In this document: positions 11,929-22,500 of the stretch, in pieces
Numbering within the stretch: the first letter of the stretch is position 1
Layout of the letters: every line of letters begins with the position of its first letter
Assembly (NCBI GenBank): GCA_949987705.1
Contig: OX465282.1
Span: 63,361,922 to 63,425,921 of the forward strand
From: Thereva unica
Lineage: Eukaryota; Arthropoda; Insecta; Diptera; Therevidae
Length of the DNA stretch: 64,000 bases
Reading direction: 5' to 3'
Program-made: the position numbers and the translations under genes
The notes under the pieces: generated by a model
Database searches by the model: none
What the model saw: the letters and a program-made list of their open reading frames with translations, nothing else
What the model was told of the DNA's origin: nothing

Positions 11929-13178
11929 AGTCTATTCAAAACGCGCGTTATGGTGTTCCAAAATAACACCGTTAAGAAAATCGAACCCTAAACGTTTTTG
12001 GGGTCGCTGATCACGAAATTCGAGGTCCCGCGGTCCCAAAATTAGGGCGTCACCCCTAAAATGCAAAAAACACCCCTTTTTAGGGGGTTTTCGCGATTAT
12101 TTCAATAATAATGAAAACTAATGCGATGAAATTCACTTTTTTTAATATTTATTTGCGAAGGGGGTTGATTTATACTAAATTAAGGCGAAAGGGTTGAAAT
12201 TACCCCTAAATTGGCGAAAAATGGCAAAAATTGTAAAAAAAGTTTTTTTTTTTCAAGTTTATGCTTCAAATTCGATTGTGGGCGTACTTTCAGGCAAAAA
12301 TAAATTATTTTCAACCCTTAAGGGGTTAAAACTACCCCTACTATAATAAAAACAACTTTATATAAAAAAAATTGCCAACATTTTTTTTTTGCTTTTTGTT
12401 TGAAATTTGGTTCAAAAGGTATTATCAGCAAAATATTAATTTTTTCAACTCTTAAGGGGGTAAAACTACCCCACATTAACGTAATTGCAACAAATTGAAA
12501 TTTATTGTGTTGCATTAAAATTTTATATTTGATGAAATATGTATTATTAAAACATTTGGAAAATTTTTAACCCTCTTAAAGGAGTTAAACCTTAGGGGTA
12601 AATTGAAAAAAACATTTCTTTTCGTAGATTGCAATTTAAATTTTTTAATGAATTGTTTGAATAAAAATTCTTTTTATTAGAAAATATAAATTGAAAAATT
12701 TTTGCAATTTTTTTATATAAAGTTGTTTTTATTATAGTAGTAGGGTAGTTTTAACCCCTTAAGGGTTGAAAATAATTTATTTTTGCCTGACAGTACGCCC
12801 ACAATCGAATTTGAAGCATAAACTTGAAAAAAAAAAAATGTTTACAATTTTTGCCATTTTTGGCCGATTTAGGGGTAGTTTCAACCCTTTAGGACTACCC
12901 CTTACCATAAAGTTCGCCTTAATTTAGTATAAATCAACCACCTTCGCAAATAAATATTAAAAAAAGTGCATTTCATCGCATTAGTTTTCATTATTATTGA
13001 AATAATCGCGAAAATCCCCTAAAAAGGGGTGTTTTTGCATTTTTAGGGGTGACGCCCTAATTTTAGGACCGCGGGACCTCGATTTTCGTGATTAGCGACC
13101 TCAAAAACGTTTAGGGTTCGATTTTCTTAACGGTGTTATTATGGAACACCCCCCCCCCCCCGCGTTTTGAATGGACTA
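11929..13178. mobile_element. Large fold-back element, about 1.25 kb
   Basis: The left arm (about 11929-12374) and right arm (about 12707-13178) are inverse copies over roughly 440 bp each. Examples are ATTCAAAACGCG at 11934 against CGCGTTTTGAAT at 13161, AACACCGTTAAGAAAATCGA against its inverse at about 13118-13137, and GGACCGCGGGACCTCG at 13066 against CGAGGTCCCGCGGTCC at 12021. The spacer of about 330 bp is A+T-rich and itself carries diverged AACCCC/GGGGTT pieces. No coding potential is seen. A run of about 13 C bases (13149-13161) breaks the right arm. No target duplication was found. Confidence 0.85.
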
Positions 13179-15586
13179 AGAGTCCGGGCGCTGGAGTATT
13201 CCCAGTGGTTTTGGCGCGATGTAAAGGACTTTTTTGGTGGAATCGGTCAGATATGATATCCCCAACAATATCTAAGGGGTGCGCAAACATGAAAATACCT
13301 AGAAAATTTGATGGAGCCCAAAAGCTGAAAATTTCACGAACAATTCCGTGTTTTTGGACCTTATCTCTTAACGAAAGGCTCTAGGCGGAAAATTTGTTGG
13401 ACATGTTTCGTTAGTTATTGGATTTGCTAAAACTTATCGTAAGGTGGTTTTTTGAAATTTGAATTTTTGCATGGTAATTAGCCGAAAACTGCGAAAAAAG
13501 TACCCCACTTTAAAGTTATCCCAAGAAAAGAAAAGACCATTATTTCAATGTAATTCTGGAATTAGTTAGTTTAAGGCATGTTTAACTTATATCCAGAACC
13601 CGATCCCTGTCCAATCGGCCAATTTGCAATTTTTCAAAAATTCCAACGGGATTTCATTTTCAATTGTGCCTTAAGTTTTCTGAACGAGTTTTCCAATTAT
13701 AAACCGATCTTACAAAAAAATGGCAGCAATGTTAAAAACAAAACCAAATCGTTTATTACTCAAAAAGTAATGAGCCGATCTTGTAGAATTTTTTGTACAT
13801 TGTCGGGACACACCATCTTCTAGAATCTAGAATCAGCTCTCTATGTGCAGTTGCATTCGAGTAAATAAATAGTGCAAGTAACCTGATTTAGCAGAAACGG
13901 AGATAATGAAAGAAATATAAAAAACGTGCCTATTTCATTCCCAATAAGTTAATTAAAAAGTTATGCGGTCATCCAAATTGTGAGCAAACTTATGTTGTTA
14001 ATCTACACCCTTAGACGAATCGATTTCAATAATAATCTTGCCTATGGGCCAAAATGGGCATAAAAATCCCTCGTCGAGTAGCCTATAAGTTCATAATTTA
14101 CAATATTGAAGTGCTGCCGTAAGAAACAAATGTAATAGTAAGAAGAAGAAAAAAGCACTGTGAACCCGAATTCGACTGAAGTTTAACTTAGGTGAAAAAA
14201 TTTAGTCAAGTTTAAGGGAAACTTAAGTATGACTGTGAAACCGGCTCTTATGTTTGTATAATCCAGTATAAAATTCGTAATAATCTTTAATAAACTTCTA
14301 TTTTGAAATTGCTTTATGAACATCAATAATCAGCAATAATTTCATTTACTCCATGCAAGATTGCTTGTGTTATAATTTGTATTAGACTAACTCAGCAATT
14401 ACGAATTAATTTCATAATACTTCAGAACATTCTTAGTAAAATACTTAGATAAATACCAGGGGAGTAAAAAGAGAAACTATAAAAAGTGGAGGAGGGTAAT
14501 AATCACGTGTACATACTTCTTGCGTGGGGCAATATTAAGAGATTACCTCGAACCACCCAGTTTCTGTATTAAGATATTAACCCTTCGCGGAGTTCTGCAT
14601 GATTTTTTATTGAATATTATACACAGAAAACATGCAAATCCTTCCGAAAAAAACCCATCATTGTGAATTACAGCAATAGAAAATGGCAAAGCCTCGAATC
14701 GTGCTAATACCATAAACGACTAATTCTTGCAGATTATACAGAAATCGCCTAATAAAATTGCGAATAACGAGAATTCGGCAAGTGGTGTACCAACTGATGT
14801 CATTCACACACTAAATCGCATCCAAGTGAAACCCGCATGCCTCAGCAAAATCTACCTCAAGTTACTCCTTAACATTGTGGCATTGTACTTGGGGCTCTGT
14901 CAGAATAGTTGGCACAAAATCGTGACTGGAAAGAAGAATTTTCCGCAAGAATTTCAGCAGTAGCAAAAAGTCAACAGAAAGGGATATCCAGCAAATCCTG
15001 GATACCAACTCATTCAGGGTTGAGTTGAGGCATTTACAAAAAGAAACACTTTTAGTATGTGGAAGGAAGCGGCGGTGTTGCTGCTGGGTGCTTGTGCTGC
15101 TGCTATGGGTTTGTTGTTTTTCAACCGCAAAAGCGAACCCTCAATAAAGAATTAGAAGAAAACGAATGAAATAAGATTCTCGTTAATTTCATCCTGAGAT
15201 TGCCCCAGGATTGAGGAGCTTCACTCAATTTAGTGCTCTTTATCTCGAGTAATGATCTAATCAAGGTGGAATTTGTGTTATATACGCCGCAGATACTTCA
15301 ACACACTTTTCTTCTTCTTATTCTTCGTATGCGTTGTTATGGATTTTTCTGGATTTCGTGTATATTTCGAGCCAAATAAAATTGGAGATACTTTCGTTAT
15401 ATTCGATGTTGTACAAGAGCTACGGCAATTGTGAAATGTTTAAGAAATTAGTTTCTTTAGATGTGAAGGGTTATTAGCAATTTGGCAAAATTTTAGTTTA
15501 ATGGTCAGCAAAAGGATGAAGCTAACCATTATTGGTTCTAAAGCACTTACTGGAAGGCGTGAGCGAGACAAATTTAAGAACATTAA
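13179..15586. other. Unassigned stretch
   Basis: Several 60-80-codon frames have no recognisable motif. The sequence is A+T-rich with no inverted-repeat ends that I could pair. Confidence 0.35.
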
Positions 15587-15759
15587 GGCCCTTTTACACC
15601 CCAAGCACAACGTGGAGCGCAAATTTGAGCTCTTTTATCGCACAAAAATTTTTATGCTTCCACGTTCTCTGTTGAACGAGCGTGGAATCATACCAATTTC
15701 TGTATAATAAAAGAGCTCCAAATTATGTTTCCACTTTGCGTTTGGGATGTAAAAGGGCC
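15587..15759. mobile_element. Hairpin MITE with GGCCCTTTTACA ends (PIF/Harbinger-like)
   Basis: The left end GGCCCTTTTACACCCCAAGC and the inverse of the right end GGCCCTTTTACATCCCAAAC match, and pairing continues inward over about 55 bp, including GAGCTCTTTTAT. The flanks are TAA on the left and TCA on the right, a 3 bp duplication with one change. This agrees with the TWA target preference of PIF/Harbinger elements. The length is 173 bp and there is no coding capacity. A stray end of the same family (TCCACTTTGCGTTGGGGATG) is visible at about 46477-46500. Confidence 0.75.
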
Positions 15760-15980
15760 TCAAGCCTCGCAATTGTTCGCGCATTTGCAGAAGAATCCCG
15801 GAAGACGTAAAAGAAGAATTTTTCGGAGTAGTTGAAAGGGAACTTAATGTCTGCTCCAGGTATGATGTAAAAATTATCTTCGAAGATTTGAACGCCAAAG
15901 TATGTCGGGAGCTCCTAATCAAACAGAAAATCGTGCTTGTATGAGAACAGTAGTGTCAATAGACAACGAAAGATAGCAGC

Positions 15981-16500
15981 CACTGACATATACAATGGAC
16001 TGCTCATGAGGAATTTTTCATGGCACCAATTTGTTCCATAGGCTACAAACCTTTTTTAACTCCATGTAAACATCGGGATCACTTTTGAAATTTAAATTTT
16101 TTTAAATACGTACTTAAAACATTAAAACAACACAAATATTTTGTTTAAAAAAAATTAATAAACACTATTTTTACTTTTTCACCTTTTAAAATGCCTTTTT
16201 TCATTAATTTGCAAATTTTATGTGTATCTGATTTAAGTTCTTAACGCCTGTTTTAACAACTGACATTCTGTATGTCAAAATCCGGGGGTCTATGGGGAAA
16301 AGAGCAAAAGATATAAACATCACTATACCCGTCTATTTTTTTCTAATTGATTTAACCTGATTTTATTTCTGTCAGTCTGATTTTTCTTCTGAGTGCTTCT
16401 GTCAGTTTGGGGGTCTATGGATGAGTGAGACAACTATACTTTTGGGTGCCATCGATTTGTATGGATTTCAGATGAGCAGTCCATTATTATTATGTCAATG
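15981..16500. mobile_element. hAT-like MITE, copy 2
   Basis: This sequence closely matches the copy at 4953-5452 over almost its full length, in the same orientation, with an extra internal tract around 16325-16400. The flanking octamers ATAGCAGC (15973-15980) and ATTGCAGC (16501-16508) differ at one base, as expected for an ageing 8 bp duplication. The terminal base pattern is GTCAATG instead of GTCAGTG. Confidence 0.85.
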
Positions 16501-17218
16501 ATTGCAGCTAACTACTTCGTCATTGCAAGAATATGCAGGCCACCCTGACCGTCATTTTTATATGAGTTGTAATTAGCTAGCATAGTTTTTAATAATTTCT
16601 TTTACGTCAGCTAATTTCCTATTGTTTTTAGTTGATCATTCCTGACTCTCTTTCTTTACTAAAAAAAATTATTTCATTAATTTCTAATAGATATCCATAA
16701 AGCTACCTGGATAGCTCTTGGCGGAGCCCCTTGCAACCAAACAGGTTCCAAGTTTTGAAGAAAATTTTAAGCTCTCGAACGTTGCTCCAGAGAGATCCAT
16801 GGACCAAGAGGAACATTTTTACAAAAATGTATTTTTTTTACAAAAAATGAAATTTCAAGGAAACTGTTTTATATCTCGGAACAAAAATAACACCGTTTTT
16901 TTCAGCTAGTAAAAAAAAAATTTATTTAATAGGAATTATGTAAGTTGCATTTAACAAGAGTTGTTAACAAATTAAAAAAAAAACGTGGTTTTTAACATTT
17001 TTTCCGTTTTTCTTTTTGTATTGTGCCCTAACCTATAACTCAATATACATCAATCGAAAGATAATTTGAATAGCTACAACTTTTTAACGTGATTTCTTTC
17101 GATCAGAGCTCAGGTTTTTTTTATTCGACAAAACGCATTGTTTACACTTTTCGAGATTTTTTAGGTTCCAAATTCAAAAAACAAAAACGATATCTTTTCT
17201 AGATTTTTAGCTTTTTCA
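16501..17218. other. Unassigned A+T-rich stretch
   Basis: Homopolymer runs of A and T dominate. No element ends or coding motifs are visible. Confidence 0.35.
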
Positions 17219-17323
17219 AAAAAAAAAAAAAGTATTAACGAAAAAAAAAGTATTAACAAACAAAAAAAAGTATTAACAAAAAAAAAAAAAGTATTAACAA
17301 ACAAAAAAAAAGTATTAACAAAC
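17219..17323. repeat. Minisatellite of about 20 bp units
   Basis: Five tandem units of an A tract followed by GTATTAACAAAC occur with variable A-run length (one unit has GTATTAACG). The array is about 105 bp long. The minus-strand frame across it (FFLLILFFC-type repeats) is a product of the repeat, not a gene. Confidence 0.85.
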
Positions 17324-17543
17324 GCACCATAGAGATACATTTTATGCAAAAAGCACAAGAGTATGAACGAAACAGTAGAAGTTCCTTGATTACCCTATTC
17401 GAATGTTTACATTCAAATGGAAGCAACATTGGAACAGAGCACATGTAGCTGGTATAGAATTTGAGTATGTATGCGTAAAAATTTCGTGTTGGTACAGCAC
17501 TCCGATTACACTTATATTGTCCCTTACTGCCCACCCATACTTC

Positions 17544-17852
17544 CAGCGCCGTAACTAGGCATGTGCAGGCGGTGCGGCGCACCAGGGCCCCCGGCCCTGA
17601 AGGGCCCTCGAAGATTTCTTTTTTTTTAGAATTCGTTTTAAAGTATGAGCTAGAAAAGATCTTCGATAACGTTTTTATAACATTGTATAAAATTGGATCT
17701 ACTTTTTTATGGAAAGGGCCCCTGGGAAACTTTTTTTTCTAGAACGCTCTTATTAGTATCTAATAGAAAATGTTTTCGAGAACCCTTTTTTTTAGAGAGG
17801 GCCCCTTACGAAATCTTGCACAAGGGCCCCCGAGACCCTCGCTACGGCGCTG
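17544..17852. mobile_element. hAT MITE with perfect 8 bp duplication CATACTTC
   Basis: The left end CAGCGCCGTAACTAGG and the inverse of the right end CAGCGCCGTAGCGAGG have the hAT form. CATACTTC lies exactly outside both ends (17536-17543 and 17853-17860). The 309 bp body carries four GGGCCC-centred motifs, unusual in this A+T-rich setting. No coding capacity is visible. The perfect duplication suggests a fairly recent insertion. Confidence 0.9.
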
Positions 17853-17860
17853 CATACTTC

Positions 17861-20800
17861 CCCTTCATTTTTGGTCTTTTTTCGCACACATTGCGTGTGG
17901 TGTTAAAACAATGCTGCCTCCTTTTATCATAGATATTACTTCTTTGATATTTTGACGTTTTCACTCGCATTGAAATTTTTATCAGCTTATCAAGGACGCT
18001 GAAAGATTTTTCATAATTTGTTCTAGCTCATCACTCTTATTATTATTGCTCGCTGGTTTAACATATCGGGTTGTCAATTGCAGAAATGTTCATGGCCTCT
18101 ACGTAAACTTTAAAGGCACAAAAAGATGGGTGACTGGAACAACCAAAAAAAAACCCGGACCGCCATATTTGCTGACCCAGGCGGCGCGGAGAAATTAAAT
18201 GTACGGGAAATTCGTATGCCGTCACCGCCTCCGCAGCAATATGTTTGTGCCTTAAGACGACTCCGGACTCACGCCGTGAACACCCGCGAACGAGAGCGAT
18301 TGTAGATTGTTTTCGCGCCTTGCTTTCAGGTCCGGCTGAGCCGTTCAAGTACTCGTAAGTAAGTTTATGTCAAAACAGATGTATCCTTGATCATGTTATC
18401 AGAAAGAACAACGACGAGAGCATCGAATAAGATCATAATCCATGCATAATACAAGGAAAAGGCAGCAATTTTTCACTTACAACATCCGCGTGCTCGCATA
18501 ATATTGCCATATCCACAAAAAGGGTTTTGCCTTTCAAAATTCTTTTTTTTTTGTAATGCAAAGTACCAGAGAGAATTTTTTTATTATATTCATTTTGAAC
18601 ATAAAAATGTATTTTAAATAAAAATTCTTGGAACTACAAAAAAAAACATGACTATAAAAACCCTTTGAAATTTTCATTTCTTTGCATCCAGTGAATATTC
18701 CGCCCTCTTTGCATAAGAATGTTGGCTGCAAGGAAATGCTGGCCTTTAAAATTTTCTCCAAGATCAAAACTTCACCCGTTCACCGCCATTCATTCACTCA
18801 ACTACCCAACCACCCGCATACGCCACCCGGTTGCTATCCTAAAATTATTCCTGCTCCTTTCTCTCTCCGAAATCCTTGACGTTGTTCGGGCACCAGTGCT
18901 GCCTTCTGTTTCTGCTGTTGATGCTGGTGTGTTTTGATTGGCGGCGTGGTGGTGGTGTGGCATGGACGGAATTCGTTTTTCCCAATGGGGTAAAATTTTG
19001 ATTGTTACAGAAATTATATCACTGTCCGATAAGGACTGTGAGTGAGGATCTGAAGTCCCAAAAGGTCCTGGTGATTTGCATATTGGAATTGGTGGACTGC
19101 ATTTATAATTACCATGGAGTAAGCAGCAGGGCTTTTATTCCGTTTTACTAATTTTCCCAGGGACAGGGTTTCCGTATCGATTTGCTCACCCGGGGGATCA
19201 TGGGGCTGAAGTTTATTGTTCCTAGTTTGGAAATAAAATGACGTAATTGGAAGAATTGATAATTCGCGTTGATTGCCGGGATTTGGGTTTTATCTTTTTT
19301 TGGAGTAAGTCCTTTTATTTATCGCTACTCTTTGTCTTAAGGAACTGGATGCAGTGTTTTTCGGTCTTCCCGAAAATATTGATTATAATAAAACTGACTA
19401 CCCCGCGTTTCCATATCTCAAAAATGTTTTCGCTTTTGAAGACTGGATTATATCAGGTTTTATTGCTGCTGAAGAAATTGTATTTACTCACACTTTCACA
19501 CTTTCCTTTTGCTTAGTCGATAATAGAAATTTATTTCGCAGATTTTCTAATTCTATTAACACCGAAAAAGGGCAACAAAGGACTAAGAGAGGATATTGCC
19601 TAAGATCTAAGACTTGCAAGATCTCAAGGCTGCTTGCCGAAAATATGATAATCACCCACACACAAAAAACCTTATTATCAATATTTGTTACTCCCATTAA
19701 CTGTTAAACATTTGGAAGACATTAATGAAGCATTTACAAACTTTTACAAGAAATTATGAAGTCATTATTTGATTAGATGCCGGGGAAAATTTCAAGGAAG
19801 TAATCAGGAAAGTATGATTGGAAACTGGGAAATCGATATTTTCACAAATTCTTGGCTAAGCTTTAGGCAAGAAAGCATACAAACACACACACACAAGAAT
19901 CGAGAGTGCAAAATTGTCACAACAAGAACTAATTTATTGTTAAAATTGGTTTAATTTACTTTTACAGCCACTTCTACTAATTGTTTCTTAACGTCTCATT
20001 CAAAATAACAAAAAGTCATGGAAGAGGAGGACTTTTTGTTTCTTTCAATATTTTGTAATTTTTTACGATAATATGATGCTGTCTAAGGGATGAAGAGCAG
20101 AATGTAAAGGCAAAAACAACGTGGCTACTCCTTGTAGGAGTTATGAAAGCATGAAGCTAATGAAAGATTAACTTGGATATTTTTTTTTTTTTTTTTTTTG
20201 ATTTATTACGTCCTTTTCTTCGTGGAGAATGCCCAATCCATCATAGTTCAATTTATACCCAATCATCGTCTCAACGAAAACTAGGAGAGCCTTATGAACT
20301 GTGCTTGTCGGGCTCTAGTACACCAACCATGGAAATCATTATTCTTTTTTGCTGGTTCTGCTTGATCCTTTGAAATATTGACGTCAGTGCTTTCAAATGA
20401 AGAGGATTTTTGAATATCTACATCTACATTAAAATTTCAAGAATAAAGGTTTTTCCTTAAATAAATCTGTGGAGAGTGTGTTCCATAACATAGAAAAGCA
20501 GCCAAGTACACGATTTATTAAAAATTTACGTTTAATATCAATGCTTTCAATGATTCGGCATTTTATTTTTATATACAGCTTTTTTTAACGATTGAATAAG
20601 ATCTGTCCTTAGTATATGCAAACATCCTTTTTTAAATTTTTGCTTCTTTTATGGGAATATGGTTCGTGTTTTATGTGAAAATTATTCAGAATTATTTTTA
20701 GACAATCAGGAACGTTCAGATGGCAGACTTGGAATTTGTAGACATATTTTTTACAATCCAAACGCGTAAAGACTTGTTTTTCTCATAAAGAAAGCAAGAT

Positions 20801-21287
20801 AAAAAATCGACATGGACAAAGTGAACGAAAATCGATTAAATTAATTTAAGTAATTTGCAGATTTTAGTTTAACGTTTCTTCAGAGACATTAACGCAGATT
20901 ATATGAGAAGTTTTGTTATGTGCTTGGTGAAAATCTACACAAAATACATCTTTATATATTTTTTCGGAAATTGCTTCCTATGCGAGATAATTAGCTATAA
21001 TTTATATATCCAGAGTTCCGGGCGAATAACGCGGGATATCATAAAATTTACATTGTCGCTCGATTAAAATCTTTATTACCATTACCGGATACAAGGGGTA
21101 AATGAGGGACATTCTTCATTTATGGATTACTTTAGTCTGAAAAAATCATCAATTGAACTAGGAAATTTACTTCTATATATGTATAGATAATCCCAAAAAA
21201 TCGTAATGAGGCCTCAATTAAAATGTCCTGCTACTCTTGATATGAGCGTATAAACGTGCACCACCACCCGCCCAGAAAGACGAATCT
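17861..21287. other. Intronic or intergenic stretch without a supported gene
   Basis: The segment 18060-18350 has higher G+C than its surroundings. It ends in a good acceptor-like TTGCTTTCAG (18320-18329) and a strong donor-like GTAAGTAAG (about 18355), enclosing 25 bp. This could be a tiny or leader exon, but the reading frames show nothing recognisable. A T run of about 20 lies at 20180-20199. The rest is featureless. Confidence 0.35.
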
Positions 21288-21290
21288 TAA

Positions 21291-21421
21291 GGCTGGTCGT
21301 CCACTGGAAGCGTATTCGAGCGCCTTCGCGCTTCGGCCATACAAATTAGCCGCTTGTAGCCGCTCATATGTATGGCCGTAGCGCGAAGCCGCTCGAATAC
21401 GCTTCCAGTGGACGACCAGCC
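21291..21421. mobile_element. Hairpin MITE, TAA-flanked (PIF/Harbinger-like)
   Basis: The ends GGCTGGTCGTCCACTGGAAG and its exact inverse pair, and the arms match over about 55 bp with few differences. TAA flanks both sides (21288-21290 and 21422-21424). It is 131 bp, much richer in G+C than its surroundings, and non-coding. The 3 bp TAA duplication fits PIF/Harbinger-type integration. Confidence 0.85.
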
Positions 21422-21740
21422 TAAATCACACATTCATATACCTATCGGGCTAAATAGATCACATCATGTTTTAGCCAGACCTAAAACTTACGTGTACACA
21501 GTTTTTTTTTATACCCAGTCAAAATAGTCATTGGAACTGCAGCATAAATTGAGAATAGCTAAAAATTAGAACAGCTCTTAAAAACATCTTTATAAATTAA
21601 ATATCGAGTTTCTCAAAATATGGTGGGAGCAAAAAAATGTATTCAAAAGGTAAAAAAATCAGTTTGCAAATATGTAGCTTTTACAAGTTTAGTAGGTTAT
21701 GCGATTATTCCCGTACGAATTGCCGTTTTGAAGATAAAAT

Positions 21741-22500
21741 GTCCCCAGAGGTAACCCTAATAAGGCATCCCGCCAGCTTAAACGGTTAATAATAGGTGCC
21801 ACCGCTCCGCCTCGGTCTGGTCTTCACATTGTTTACCTGCTGGTTTAATACTGCCTGCGTCACAGCTTTTGATGTACAGTGCTGCGTAAAAAATTAAGAC
21901 CACTTTATCATGAAACTTTTACTTTCGATGCCTACAGCTTTCGAATGATATGTTGGGATAAATAAATGAAACACTCAAATTGTATCTAAATCTAGTGTCT
22001 ATTTTCTGCAATAATTTCATTAAAATAAAACAAGACGGTATTGCAATATAAATTATAAATGCACTGTAATTATCTGCAAAATGCACTGCAAAATGAATGC
22101 TGGACCGGTTAGTACAGGACAACTGCAGGAAGCAAAAAAATTGTGAAAAGACGTGTTGGAAGTTCTTTCTTCAAGTTAGTTAAAGAAAATCGAGCCCTGC
22201 TCTTTCGGCAGATCTCCATTACGCAAGCGTCTGCTGGTCACATTTGACGAATCCTTTGCGCAAAAGGATAGTTTGATCGGACCACAATAAAAAACTTCAC
22301 ATGCAGACCTGCCCGAGCAAGAGTTTTGTGGCGTAGAAGGTGCCCACAGGAATTGGAATCCGTAAGACTGGAACCAATTTTTTTCACAGATGAAAATGAA
22401 GCCAAGGCAAAGCCAAGTGAATGTGGTCTTAATTTTTTACGCAGCACTGTATATTTAGCGGGATTACTTGTTTTAGGAGGCATAACCAGGCCCGCCCATC
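21741..22500. repeat. Older dispersed repeat split by a Tc1-type insertion
   Basis: CCCTAATAAGGCATCCCGCC at 21756 and CTGCGTCACAG at 21855 match the sequence at 62919-63040 in order. After the inserted element, TTTTAGGAGGCATAAC (about 22470) matches TTTCAGGAGGCATAAC at about 63071. The repeat at 62.9 kb is uninterrupted, so this copy shows the occupied state of the same site. Confidence 0.7.
21877..22449. mobile_element. Non-autonomous Tc1-type element, TA-flanked
   Basis: The left end CAGTGCTGCGTAAAAAATTA and the inverse of the right end are identical over about 27 bp (continuing AGACCAC). TA dinucleotides flank the element (21875-21876 and 22450-22451). At 573 bp it is too short for an active Tc1 transposase. 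Interior reading frames look like scraps of a Tc1 transposase but are too decayed to align by eye. It is probably an internal-deletion derivative moved by a related transposase. Confidence 0.85.

Noticed and set aside
17161..17582. Hydrophobic F/L-rich frames on the minus strand resembling membrane segments
   Set aside because: They are translations of the A-rich minisatellite, not a protein.
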